Source of the DNA: Streptomyces sp. NBC_01439 | GTDB taxonomy: Bacteria > Actinomycetota > Actinomycetes > Streptomycetales > Streptomycetaceae | Direction of reading: 5' to 3' | Length of the DNA: 64,000 nt | NCBI RefSeq assembly: GCF_036227605.1 | Contig: NZ_CP109487.1 | Span: 8,481,001 to 8,545,000 of the forward strand | Part shown: one piece after another, positions 8,393 to 15,957 of the stretch | Layout: every line of letters starts with the position of its first letter | Position numbering within the stretch: the first letter of the stretch is position 1 | Made by a program: the position numbers and the translations under genes | Notes under the pieces: model-generated | What the model was told of the DNA's origin: nothing | Database searches by the model: none | The model's input: only the letters and a program-made list of their open reading frames with translations

Positions 8393-10021
8393 TCACTCCG
8401 TGTCCGCCTCCGTCGCCACCGCCTTCGCCCAGCGGTAGTCCGCCTTGCCGCTCGGGGACCGCTGGATGGCGGGCGCGATGACCAGTTGCCGCGGGATCTT
8501 GTAGCCCGCCAGCCTGGTGCGGCAGTGGCTCTGGATCTGCTCCAGGGAGGGCGCCTCGGCGCCCTCCCGCACCTGGACCACCGCGGCCACGTGGCTGCCC
8601 CAGGTCGGGTCCGGGACGCCCGCCACCAGGGCGTCGTACACGTCGGGGTGGGACTTCAGGGCCTGCTCGACCTCCTCGGGATACACCTTCTCGCCGCCCG
8701 TGTTGATGCACTGCGAGCCACGGCCGAGCACCGTGACGATGCCCTGCTCGTCGACGGTCGCCATGTCACCGAGCAGCACCCAGCGCTCCGCGCCCTTCTG
8801 GAAGAAGGTCTCGGCGGTCTTCCCCGGGTCGTTGTAGTAGCCGAGCGGGACGTGCCCGCGCTGGGCGAGGCGACCCGGCTCGCCCACCGCCACCGGCTCG
8901 TGCGTCACCGGGTCCACCACCTGCGTACGGTCGTTGACCTCCAGGCGGAAACCCCTCTCCGGGCCGGAGTCGTCCGTCGCCCGGCCGTTGGACCCCGACT
9001 CGGACGACCCGAAGTTGTTCAGCAGCAGCACGTTGGGCACCAGCCGCTGGAACTCGGCGCGCACCGTCTCCGACATGATCGCCCCGGACGAGGAGACGCT
9101 GAACAACGAAGACAGGTCCGTGCCCTTGAGCGGGCCGTTCAGGGCGTCGATCAGCGGCCGCAGCATCGCGTCGCCGACCAGCGACACACTGGAGACCTTC
9201 TCCTTCTCGATCGTACGGAGCACTTCCTCGGGCGCGTACTTCCGGTGGATAACCACCCGCTGGCCGTAGTTGAAGGCGATGAACGAGGTCAGCGTCGACG
9301 TGCCGTGCATCAGCGGGGGCGCCGGGAAGAAGGTGAGCCCGGCGCCGCGCGCCGCGACCCGTTCGGCCAGTTCCTCGGGCCGCTTCACCGGTTCGCCCGA
9401 GGGCTCGCCACCGAAGAGCCCTGCGAAGAAGAGGTCCTCGGCCCGCCACATCACGCCCTTGGGCATGCCCGTCGTGCCGCCGGTGTAGATGATGAACAGG
9501 TCGTCGGGGCTGCGCGGCGGGAACCCGCGCCCGGGCGAGCCGGCCGCCTCGGCGTCCGCGTACGGGACCGGCGCGATCGAGGGCTCCGGGGCGCCCTCGG
9601 GAGCCTCGCCGACCCGGATCAGGTGCCGGAGCTTCGTCGTCTGCGGCAGTGCGGCCGCGACCCGCTCGGTGAACTCGCCCTCGAAGACGAGGGCCGCGAG
9701 GTCGGCGTCGTCGTAGAGGTAGACCAGCTCTTCCTCCACGTACCGGTAGTTGACGTTCACCGGGACCAGCCGGGCCTTCAGGCAGGCCAGCACCGTCTGT
9801 AGGTACTCGATCCCGTTGTAGAGGTGAAGTCCCAGGTGCTCGCCGGCCGTCAGCCCGCTGTTGAGCAGGTGGTGCGCGATCCGGTTCGCCGCCGCGTCGA
9901 GCTCCGCGTACGTCAGGCGGCGCTCGGCGCCGGTCCCGGGGTGGTCCACGTACACGAGGGCCTCGCGGTCCGGGACCACGTCCACGACCGACTCGAACAG
10001 GTCGGCAAGGTTGTACTCCAC
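8393..10021 (-). CDS. acyl-CoA synthetase, FadD17/FadD19-like
   Basis: 542 residues from GTG at 10021, chosen because AGGAGG lies six bases upstream and the product then starts VEYNLADLFESVVD as family members do; the open frame extends 40 codons further without a ribosome site. ATP-dependent CoA ligase: P-loop IIYTGGTTGMPKGVMWRAED, LNNFGSSESG, LGDMATVDEQGIVTVLGRGS, INTGGEKVYPEEVEQAL and the final lysine in RSPSGKADYRWAK. The TGGTTGMPKGVMW form of the P-loop is characteristic of actinobacterial ligases for steroid side chains and related branched acids (FadD17, FadD19). Divergent from the crotonase gene; the shared promoter region holds two palindromic sites. Confidence 0.9.
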   Translation of the reverse strand: MEYNLADLFESVVDVVPDREALVYVDHPGTGAERRLTYAELDAAANRIAHHLLNSGLTAGEHLGLHLYNGIEYLQTVLACLKARLVPVNVNYRYVEEELVYLYDDADLAALVFEGEFTERVAAALPQTTKLRHLIRVGEAPEGAPEPSIAPVPYADAEAAGSPGRGFPPRSPDDLFIIYTGGTTGMPKGVMWRAEDLFFAGLFGGEPSGEPVKRPEELAERVAARGAGLTFFPAPPLMHGTSTLTSFIAFNYGQRVVIHRKYAPEEVLRTIEKEKVSSVSLVGDAMLRPLIDALNGPLKGTDLSSLFSVSSSGAIMSETVRAEFQRLVPNVLLLNNFGSSESGSNGRATDDSGPERGFRLEVNDRTQVVDPVTHEPVAVGEPGRLAQRGHVPLGYYNDPGKTAETFFQKGAERWVLLGDMATVDEQGIVTVLGRGSQCINTGGEKVYPEEVEQALKSHPDVYDALVAGVPDPTWGSHVAAVVQVREGAEAPSLEQIQSHCRTRLAGYKIPRQLVIAPAIQRSPSGKADYRWAKAVATEADTE

Positions 10022-10107
10022 CGTTCCTCCTGACCCCCGTGACTGGTCTGCTCCGGCGGTCATTAGAGCGTCGGAGACGGCAACTGGGAAGGGCACCATC
10101 CAAGAAA

Positions 10108-10124
10108 TCTGACTGGGTGTCAGA
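10108..10124. promoter_or_regulatory. palindrome TCTGA-N7-TCAGA, shared operator candidate
   Basis: TCTGA (10108-10112), seven bases, TCAGA (10120-10124), followed by AA, in the divergent promoter between the FadD-like and crotonase genes. CTGAC/GTCAG makes the core arms here. The same arrangement, with the same seven-base spacing and the same trailing AA, is at 22092-22108 upstream of the KstD-like gene. The repetition with identical spacing suggests a binding site for one regulator, probably TetR type. Confidence 0.6.
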
Positions 10125-10151
10125 AAACTATTGAACTGCACCCTCCCCTAC

Positions 10152-10165
10152 TGCAACCTGTTCTA
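10152..10165. promoter_or_regulatory. KstR-like operator
   Basis: TGCAACCTGTTCTA fits the consensus TnnAACnnGTTnnA known for KstR, the TetR repressor of mycobacterial and rhodococcal steroid catabolism, at every fixed position. It lies 24 bases upstream of the crotonase ATG and 131 bases from the FadD start, a fitting place to control both. A 14-base pattern with eight fixed positions can occur by chance, but the gene context agrees. No kstR-like gene is in the window. Confidence 0.55.
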
Positions 10166-10188
10166 GGTCTTGAGACGGGAGGACGGCA

Positions 10189-10989
10189 ATGGGTGGGACT
10201 GAACACCTGACCGTGGATCGCCGCGGCGCCACGCTGGTGCTCACCATGAACAGGCCCGAGGCGAAGAACGCGCTCTCGCTGCCGCTGCTGGTGGGCCTGT
10301 ACGACGGCTGGCTGGAGGCGGACGCCGACGACGGGATCCGCTCGGTGGTCCTCACCGGCGCCGGCGGGGACTTCTGCGCCGGAATGGACCTCAAGGCCCT
10401 GGCCGGGAAGGGAATGGCGGGAGACCAGTACCGGGACCGCCTCAAGGCCGATCCCGACCTGCACTGGAAGGCGATGCTGCGCCACCACCGGCCGCGCAAG
10501 CCGGTGATCGCGGCGGTAGAGGGTTACTGCGTGGCCGGCGGCACCGAGATCTTGCAGGGCACGGACATCCGGGTGGCGGCCGAGGGCGCGACCTTCGGGC
10601 TGTTCGAGGTCAAACGCGGGCTGTTCCCGATCGGCGGCTCCACGGTGCGGTTGCCGCGCCAGATCCCGCGTACGCACGCCCTGGAGATGCTGCTGACCGG
10701 CCGCCCGTACTCCGCCACCGAGGCCGAGCGGATCGGGCTGGTCGGGCGGGTGGTGCCGGATGGTACGGCGCTGGCGGCGGCCCTGGAGATCGCGGAGCGG
10801 ATCAATGCGTGCGGGCCGCTGGCGGTGGAGGCGGTCAAGGCGTCGGTCTACGAGACCGCCGAGCTGACGGAGCGGGAGGGACTGGCCTCGGAACTCCTGC
10901 GCGGGTGGCCGATCTTCGACACCGCCGATGCGAAGGAGGGGGCGCGGGCCTTTGCGGAGAAGCGGCCCGCGGTGTATCGGCGCGAGTAG
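10189..10989 (+). CDS. crotonase/enoyl-CoA hydratase family protein
   Basis: 266 residues. The crotonase fold binds acyl-CoA and stabilises an enolate through an oxyanion hole; here FCAGMDLKA (from residue 62) and EGYCVAGGTEI supply the backbone NH groups. An acidic residue follows in GLFEVKRGLFPIGG, the region that holds a catalytic Glu in hydratases, so hydration of an enoyl-CoA is likely though other crotonase reactions cannot be excluded. ATG is preceded by GGGAGGACGG. Expressed from the divergent promoter shared with the FadD19-like gene and followed, after a repeat-bearing gap of 221 bases, by the DUF35-thiolase operon. Confidence 0.88.
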   Translation: MGGTEHLTVDRRGATLVLTMNRPEAKNALSLPLLVGLYDGWLEADADDGIRSVVLTGAGGDFCAGMDLKALAGKGMAGDQYRDRLKADPDLHWKAMLRHHRPRKPVIAAVEGYCVAGGTEILQGTDIRVAAEGATFGLFEVKRGLFPIGGSTVRLPRQIPRTHALEMLLTGRPYSATEAERIGLVGRVVPDGTALAAALEIAERINACGPLAVEAVKASVYETAELTEREGLASELLRGWPIFDTADAKEGARAFAEKRPAVYRRE

Positions 10990-11053
10990 TCGGGGCCGGC
11001 CGGGCCGCCCGTGGCTGCCGCCTGTGCCCGTGCCCCGGGTGCGGCGCCGTTGC

Positions 11054-11147
11054 GGGGGCGCTGCCCCCGGACCCCCGCGCCTCAAACGCCGGCGAGGCTG
11101 AAAGAGGGGGCGCTGCCCCCGGCGCCTCGAACTCCCCCAGCTACCGC
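11054..11147. repeat. dispersed Streptomyces intergenic repeat with two identical hairpins
   Basis: GGGGGC-GCT-GCCCCC occurs twice, at 11054-11068 and 11106-11120; each is a six-base-pair hairpin with a three-base loop. Between them lies the CCTCAAACGCCGGCGAGGCTG type sequence that I know as a common intergenic repeat of Streptomyces chromosomes. CTCCCCCAGCTACCGC at 11132-11147 is the exact reverse complement of 16 bases inside the MITE at 29965-29980. The hairpins may end crotonase transcription. Confidence 0.6.
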
Positions 11148-11210
11148 AGGCGGGTCGAAACGGCTCGTGCCCACCGTCCGTACTGGAAACGATCGCATCG
11201 GAGAACCGTC

Positions 11211-12176
11211 ATGACAGCTGCCTCCCCACCGGAGGTGCTCCGCGCGCCCCTCATCGTCGAGTTCCCCTTCACCCGGTCCCTCGGGCCCGTCCAGAGCGCC
11301 TTCCTCACCGGGCTGCGGGAGGGCGTCGTCCTCGGTGTGAAGACCTCGGGCGGCAAGGTGATGGTCCCGCCCGTCGAGTACGACCCCGTCACCGCGGAGG
11401 AGATCCGCGAGCTCGTCGAGGTCGCCGCCACCGGCACCGTCACCACCTGGGCGTGGAACGACCGCCCCCGCCCCCAACAGCCCCTGGCCACCCCCTTCGC
11501 CTGGGTGCTGGTCAAGCTCGACGGCGCCGACACCGCACTCCTGCACGCCCTCGATGCGCCCGGCCCAGACAGCGTCCGCACCGGCGTGCGCGTACGGGTC
11601 CGGTGGGCCGCCCATCGCACCGGAGCGATCACCGACATTGCCTGCTTCGAACCGTACGACGGCCCCGCCGGCAAGGAGGCCGTCCCGCACGACGGGGGCT
11701 TCGCCGGCGCCGGCGCCGTCACTGGCATCGTCGCCGAGGCCCGCCTCGACTACGTCTACAGCCCGGGCCGGGCCCAGACCGCGTACATCGAGGCCCTCTC
11801 CGACTGGCGGACCGTCGGCGAGCGCTGCCCCTCCTGCCACAAGGTGTACGTCCCCCCGCGCGGCGCCTGCCCCACCTGCGGGGTCGCCACCACCGACCGC
11901 GTCGAGGTCGGCCCGGCCGGCACGGTCACCACCTACTGCATCGTCAACATCAAAGCCAAGAACCTGGACATCGAAGTCCCGTACGTCTACGCCCACATCG
12001 CCCTCGACGGCGCCGACCTCGCCCTTCACGGCCGGATCGGCGGCATCCCCTACGACCAGGTCCGCATGGGCCTGCGCGTCGAGCCCGTGTGGACCGAGGG
12101 CGGCCGCTACCCCGACCACTACCGCCCCACCGGCGAACCGGACGCCGAGTACGACGCGTACAAGGAGCTCATCTGA
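11211..12176 (+). CDS. DUF35/OB-fold zinc-ribbon protein, tandem OB domains
   Basis: 321 residues from ATG at 11211 with GGAG upstream. The C-terminal half is a classic DUF35 unit: zinc ribbon CPSCHKVYVPPRGACPTC (Cys 206, 209, 220, 223) followed by an OB fold (EVGPAGTVTTYCIVNIKAK, later GLRVEPVWTEGG). The N-terminal half repeats the OB part (VAATGTVTTWAWNDR, RTGVRVRVRWA) but has lost the ribbon cysteines. DUF35 proteins pair with degenerate thiolases; in the Ltp2-ChsH2 steroid aldolase the DUF35 domain supports retro-aldol cleavage. It is translationally coupled to two such thiolases here, so a similar lyase or transferase complex is likely. Confidence 0.85.
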   Translation: MTAASPPEVLRAPLIVEFPFTRSLGPVQSAFLTGLREGVVLGVKTSGGKVMVPPVEYDPVTAEEIRELVEVAATGTVTTWAWNDRPRPQQPLATPFAWVLVKLDGADTALLHALDAPGPDSVRTGVRVRVRWAAHRTGAITDIACFEPYDGPAGKEAVPHDGGFAGAGAVTGIVAEARLDYVYSPGRAQTAYIEALSDWRTVGERCPSCHKVYVPPRGACPTCGVATTDRVEVGPAGTVTTYCIVNIKAKNLDIEVPYVYAHIALDGADLALHGRIGGIPYDQVRMGLRVEPVWTEGGRYPDHYRPTGEPDAEYDAYKELI

Positions 12177-13234
12177 TGGCCCGATACGCCCGCGAGGTCG
12201 CGGTGGTCGCCTTCGCGCAGAGCGACCACCTGCGCCGCACCGACGAGCTCAGCGAAGTCGAGATGGTCATGCCGGTCCTGCACCAGGTGCTGGCCGCCAC
12301 CGGCCTCAAGGCCGGCGAGATCGGCTTCACCTGCTCCGGCTCCAGTGACTACCTGGCCGGCCGCGCCTTCTCCTTCACCATGACCCTCGACGGGGTCGGC
12401 GCCTGGCCGCCGATCTCCGAGTCGCACGTCGAGATGGACGGGGCCTGGGCCCTCTACGAGGCCTGGGTCAAGATCCAGACCGGCGAGGCCGACACCGCGC
12501 TCGTGTACTCGTACGGGAAGTCCTCACCGGGGTCGGTGCGCGACGTGCTGACCCGCCAGCTGGACCCGTACTACGTCGCCCCGCTCTGGCCCGACGCGGT
12601 GGCCCTGGCCGCCCTCCAGGCCCAGGCCTTGATCGACGCGGGCGAGACCGACGAGAGCGCCCTGGCCGCCGTCGGCGCCCGCAGCCGGGCCGATGCGGAG
12701 GGCAACCCGCACGCCCAGCTCCGCGGGCCCGTCCCGCAGGGGGATTACCAGGTCAGGCCGCTGCGCACCGGAGACTGCCCGCCCGTGGGCGACGGCGTGG
12801 CCGCCGTCGTCCTGGCCGCCGGCGACCTCGCGCGGCAGCTGTGCGAACGCCCCGCCTGGATCACCGGCATCGACCACCGCATCGAGGCCCATAGCCTGGG
12901 CCTGCGCGACCTCACCGACTCCCCGTCCACCCGGCTCGCCGCCGAACACGCCGGCGTCTTCGAAGCCCCGGTGGACACGGCCGAACTGCACGCGCCGTTC
13001 TCCTCCCAGGAGGTCGTCCTCCGCAAGGCCCTCGGACTCGCCGACGACGTGACCGTCAACCCCTCCGGGGGAGCGCTCGCCGCCCATCCGATGATGGCCG
13101 CCGGCCTGATCCGCATCGGCGAGGCGGCCGCCCGGATCCACCGGGGCGCATCGCGGCGGGCCGTCGCCCACGCCACCTCCGGCCCCTGCCTCCAGCAGAA
13201 CCTGGTCGCCGTCCTGGAAGGGGACGCAAGGTGA
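12176..13234 (+). CDS. thiolase-fold protein lacking the nucleophilic cysteine
   Basis: 352 residues. Start ATG overlaps the preceding stop by one base (TGATG), and its own stop overlaps the next GTG (GTGA), so the three genes are translationally coupled. Thiolase/SCP-x fold: the position of the usual VExACASGxxALxxA motif reads VEMDGAWALYEAW near residue 85, without Cys. The C-terminal NPSGGALAAHPMMAAG keeps the histidine of the NxGGxxxxGHP motif. Such degenerate thiolases act as partners or catalytic subunits of retro-aldolases with a DUF35 protein, not as beta-ketothiolases. Substrate unknown; the neighbourhood suggests a steroid- or terpenoid-like acyl-CoA. Confidence 0.82.
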   Translation: MARYAREVAVVAFAQSDHLRRTDELSEVEMVMPVLHQVLAATGLKAGEIGFTCSGSSDYLAGRAFSFTMTLDGVGAWPPISESHVEMDGAWALYEAWVKIQTGEADTALVYSYGKSSPGSVRDVLTRQLDPYYVAPLWPDAVALAALQAQALIDAGETDESALAAVGARSRADAEGNPHAQLRGPVPQGDYQVRPLRTGDCPPVGDGVAAVVLAAGDLARQLCERPAWITGIDHRIEAHSLGLRDLTDSPSTRLAAEHAGVFEAPVDTAELHAPFSSQEVVLRKALGLADDVTVNPSGGALAAHPMMAAGLIRIGEAAARIHRGASRRAVAHATSGPCLQQNLVAVLEGDAR

Positions 13235-14397
13235 GCAAAGAGCCCGTGGCCATCGTCGGGATCGGCCAGACCAAGCACGTGGCGGCCCGCCACGACGTGT
13301 CCATCGCCGGACTGGTCCGCGAGGCGGCGGCGCGCGCCCTCGCGGACGCCGAACTGACCTGGGCGGACATCGACGCGGTCGTCATCGGCAAGGCCCCCGA
13401 CTTCTTCGAGGGGGTGATGATGCCCGAGCTGTACCTGGCGGACGCCCTCGGCGCCGTCGGCAAGCCGATGCTGCGCGTGCACACGGCCGGTTCGGTCGGC
13501 GGGTCCACCGCCCTGGTCGCCTCCAACCTGGTGGCGGCCCGCGTCCACCGCACCGTCCTCACCCTCGCCTTCGAGAAACAGTCCGAATCCAACGCCATGT
13601 GGGGCCTGTCGCTCCCCGTCCCCTTCCAGCAGCCGCTGCTCGCCGGCGCGGGCGGCTTCTTCGCCCCGCACGTACGCGCGTACATGCGGCGCACCGGCGC
13701 GCCGGACACGGTGGGCTCGCTGGTGGCGTACAAGGACCGGCGCAACGCGCTGAAGAACCCGTACGCGCACCTGCACGAGCACGACATCACCCTGGAGAAG
13801 GTCCAGGCGTCACCAATGCTGTGGGACCCGATCCGCTACTCGGAGACCTGCCCCTCCTCCGACGGGGCGTGCGCGATGGTCCTCACCGACCGGGCGGGCG
13901 CGGCCCGTTCGCCGAAGCCGGCGGCCTGGGTGCACGGCGGGGCGATGCGCAGCGAACCCACCCTCTTCGCGGGCAAGGACTTCGTATCGCCGCAGGCCGG
14001 CAAGGACTGCGCGGCCGACGTCTACCACCAGGCCGGCATCACCGACCCGCGCCGGGAGATCGATGCGGTCGAGATGTACGTGCCGTTCTCCTGGTACGAG
14101 CCGATGTGGCTGGAGAACCTCGGCTTCGCGGCGGAGGGCGAGGGCTGGAAGCTCACGGAGGCCGGTGTCACCGAACTCGACGGGGACCTTCCGGTCAATC
14201 CGTCGGGCGGTGTGCTGTCCACCAACCCGATCGGCGCCTCCGGCATGATCCGCTTCGCGGAGGCGGCCCTCCAGGTCCGCGGCCAGGCCGGGGAACACCA
14301 GGTTCCGGGAGCCCGTCGGGCGCTCGGCCACGCGTACGGCGGCGGCGCGCAGTTCTTCGCGATGTGGCTGGTGGGGGCAGAAGAGCCGACCTCCTGA
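13231..14397 (+). CDS. lipid-transfer/thiolase-fold protein (Ltp2-like)
   Basis: 388 residues, GTG start overlapping the upstream stop by four bases. N-terminal VAIVGIGQTKH is typical of acetyl-CoA acetyltransferase-like lipid-transfer proteins. The three catalytic spots of real thiolases are altered: the Cys motif reads HTAGSVGGSTAL (residues 84-95), the GHP histidine is Asn in VLSTNPIGASG, and the final CxGGG reads HAYGGGAQ. This fits the Ltp2 group, which performs side-chain retro-aldol cleavage with a DUF35 partner. Together with the preceding two genes it forms a three-gene operon that probably encodes one complex. Last gene of the CoA cluster. Confidence 0.85.
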   Translation: MSKEPVAIVGIGQTKHVAARHDVSIAGLVREAAARALADAELTWADIDAVVIGKAPDFFEGVMMPELYLADALGAVGKPMLRVHTAGSVGGSTALVASNLVAARVHRTVLTLAFEKQSESNAMWGLSLPVPFQQPLLAGAGGFFAPHVRAYMRRTGAPDTVGSLVAYKDRRNALKNPYAHLHEHDITLEKVQASPMLWDPIRYSETCPSSDGACAMVLTDRAGAARSPKPAAWVHGGAMRSEPTLFAGKDFVSPQAGKDCAADVYHQAGITDPRREIDAVEMYVPFSWYEPMWLENLGFAAEGEGWKLTEAGVTELDGDLPVNPSGGVLSTNPIGASGMIRFAEAALQVRGQAGEHQVPGARRALGHAYGGGAQFFAMWLVGAEEPTS

Positions 14398-14530
14398 ACA
14401 CGGGCCCGGCCGACGACGGAGGGGCCGGCCGGGGAGTCGGACCGGCCACGGGTGACTCACCGTGGCCTGTCCGGCACCCGCCGCGGTGGTTAACCTTGCC
14501 CCCGGACGACGTACCGGGAGGAGCACGCAC

Positions 14531-14770
14531 GTGGCCGAGAGCATGACTTCACAGCCCCTCGCTGGTTGGGGGAAGCCGGACCTCGATCTCACCGGGGCGG
14601 ACTGGCAGTCGAGCAGCCGGGGAGTGGGCGACGTCCAGATCGCCTTCGTCGAGGGCTTCATCGCGATGCGCAACAGCGAGCGCCCCGAGAGCCCTTCGCT
14701 GATCTTCTCGCCGGACGAGTGGCACAAGTTCGTGCTGAACGCCCGGGGCGGTGAGTTCGACCTGACCTGA
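14531..14770 (+). CDS. DUF397 domain protein, orphan
   Basis: 79 residues from GTG at 14531 with GGGAGGAG eight bases upstream. DUF397 pattern: ADWQSSSRG, then VQIAFVEGFIAMRNSERPES, then LIFSPDEWHKFV and final GEFDL. DUF397 proteins are small partners of XRE-type regulators (the BldB/WhiJ-type pairs of Streptomyces). Usually the partner gene is adjacent; none is here. The cysteine or Val seen in the middle of many relatives (NCVEVA) is replaced by DVQIAFV. Confidence 0.8.
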   Translation: MAESMTSQPLAGWGKPDLDLTGADWQSSSRGVGDVQIAFVEGFIAMRNSERPESPSLIFSPDEWHKFVLNARGGEFDLT

Positions 14771-14901
14771 CCGGGCACCGTACGTACGCGGCGCACCACC
14801 GGGCGCGGAGCCGCCGGCCCGGTGGCCGCCGAAATCCCCTGGATGTCGGCCCGGGGCGCCGGGCAGGATGGGGCGCATGACCTTCACCCGCCGAAGGGCC
14901 G

Positions 14902-15357
14902 ATGCCGCGTAGCCGGCCGGGGGCGTTGCGCGCCGCACGAGGAACCCACGCCGGCCGCCGGGCACCCGCCTGGGCGCGTGAACTGCCCCTCGTGGACCGA
15001 CTGTCACCCGCCGCGAGCGCGGAGGTCCACCGGACGGCCGGCGCCCGCCTCCATCCTCTCGGCGACCTCCTGCGCCGCTACCGCGTCTTCCTGCGCAGCC
15101 CCGGCCCGCGCCTGCGGCTGACCTACGCCGTCTGCCCGGCCCCGTCCTGCGCCATCGACGACGTCGCAACGGTCCGCGACGAACTGGCCGACGCCTACCG
15201 GACCCTGCCGCCCGTGGCCCGACGCGCGCTCGGCGACGTACTGCGTCCCTTGGACGCGGAGTTCCGCAGGCGGACCGTCTTCGACCGGGACGCGGCCACC
15301 ACGGACCGGTCGGGCAGTCCGCGCCCGTGGTGGCACCGGCGGCTGTACGAGGACTGA
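14902..15357 (+). CDS. conserved hypothetical protein
   Basis: 151 residues, not recognised. Arg- and Ala-rich N-terminus, then a helical part VDRLSPAASAEVHRTAGARL and LGDLLRRYRVFLRS, a pair of cysteines in YAVCPAPSCAIDDVA, and a C-terminal helix RTLPPVARRALGDVLRPLDAEFRRR. Third-position G+C is strong along the whole frame, which supports real coding. The start is not certain; GTG or ATG codons further in are possible. It stands between the DUF397 and ACT-domain genes on the same strand. Confidence 0.6.
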   Translation: MPRSRPGALRAARGTHAGRRAPAWARELPLVDRLSPAASAEVHRTAGARLHPLGDLLRRYRVFLRSPGPRLRLTYAVCPAPSCAIDDVATVRDELADAYRTLPPVARRALGDVLRPLDAEFRRRTVFDRDAATTDRSGSPRPWWHRRLYED

Positions 15358-15447
15358 CGAGAGGCGAGCGAGGGGGCAGGACACCCGCCGCGTCGCCCGC
15401 CTCCCGATGAACCGACCACCCGCCGGGGCGATCGGTAGGGTGGCCAC

Positions 15448-15855
15448 ATGAGCGGAGAGCACGACCTGCGGAAACTCCTGAGCGGCATGCGGCCCGAGTT
15501 GAACGAGGGGCGGTACGTCTTCTGCACCGTCGACGGCGCCACCGTTCCCGCCGGAACCACCCCCGTCGCCACCGTCCTCGAACCCGAGGGCCTCACCCTG
15601 GTGCTGCGCCAGGAGGACGCCGACGCGGCCGGCCTCGCCTACGACTACACCGCAGGCTGGATCACCCTGCGGATCCACTCCGCCCTCGACGCCGTCGGCC
15701 TCACCGCCGCCTTCGCCACCGAACTCGGCGCACACGGTCTGAGCTGCAACGTCATCGCCGGCTACCACCACGACCACCTCTTCGTCGCCGCCGACCGGGC
15801 CGCCGAAGCCGTGGCCGTCCTGGAGGACCTCGCGACCCGTTCCCTACACGACTGA
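15448..15855 (+). CDS. ACT domain-containing protein (DUF2241-like)
   Basis: 135 residues. N-terminal ALRKLLSGMRPELNEGRYVF-like opening (DLRKLLSGMRPELNEGRYVF) followed by CTVDG, and a C-terminal ACT fold: AGWITLRIHSALDAVGLTAA, then LSCNVIAGYHHDHLFVAADR and AVAVLEDLA. This matches the small COG3602 family, in which two ACT-like units probably bind an amino acid or other small ligand; role unknown. ATG at 15448. An A/T-rich hairpin lies nine bases after its stop. Confidence 0.82.
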   Translation: MSGEHDLRKLLSGMRPELNEGRYVFCTVDGATVPAGTTPVATVLEPEGLTLVLRQEDADAAGLAYDYTAGWITLRIHSALDAVGLTAAFATELGAHGLSCNVIAGYHHDHLFVAADRAAEAVAVLEDLATRSLHD

Positions 15856-15864
15856 CGCTCCCCT

Positions 15865-15887
15865 GAAAAGAAGATCGGATTCTTTTC
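15865..15887 (+). terminator. A/T-rich inverted repeat after the ACT-domain gene
   Basis: GAAAAGAA (15865-15872), loop GATCGGA, TTCTTTTC (15880-15887): a perfect eight-base-pair stem ending in a T-rich arm, nine bases after the stop codon. In this G+C-rich setting it stands out. Most likely a terminator; an operator for the downstream ATPase gene (start 15958) is the alternative. Confidence 0.55.
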
Positions 15888-15957
15888 CGCACTGGGATCC
15901 CTCGCGCTGCGCGCGGGCGTACGCTGAACCCCCGAACAGGCCTGGGGGGTACCAGCC

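Noticed and set aside
11054..11147. Possible CRISPR-like repeat because of two identical hairpins
   Set aside because: Only two copies with differing flanks; matches the common Streptomyces intergenic repeat instead.
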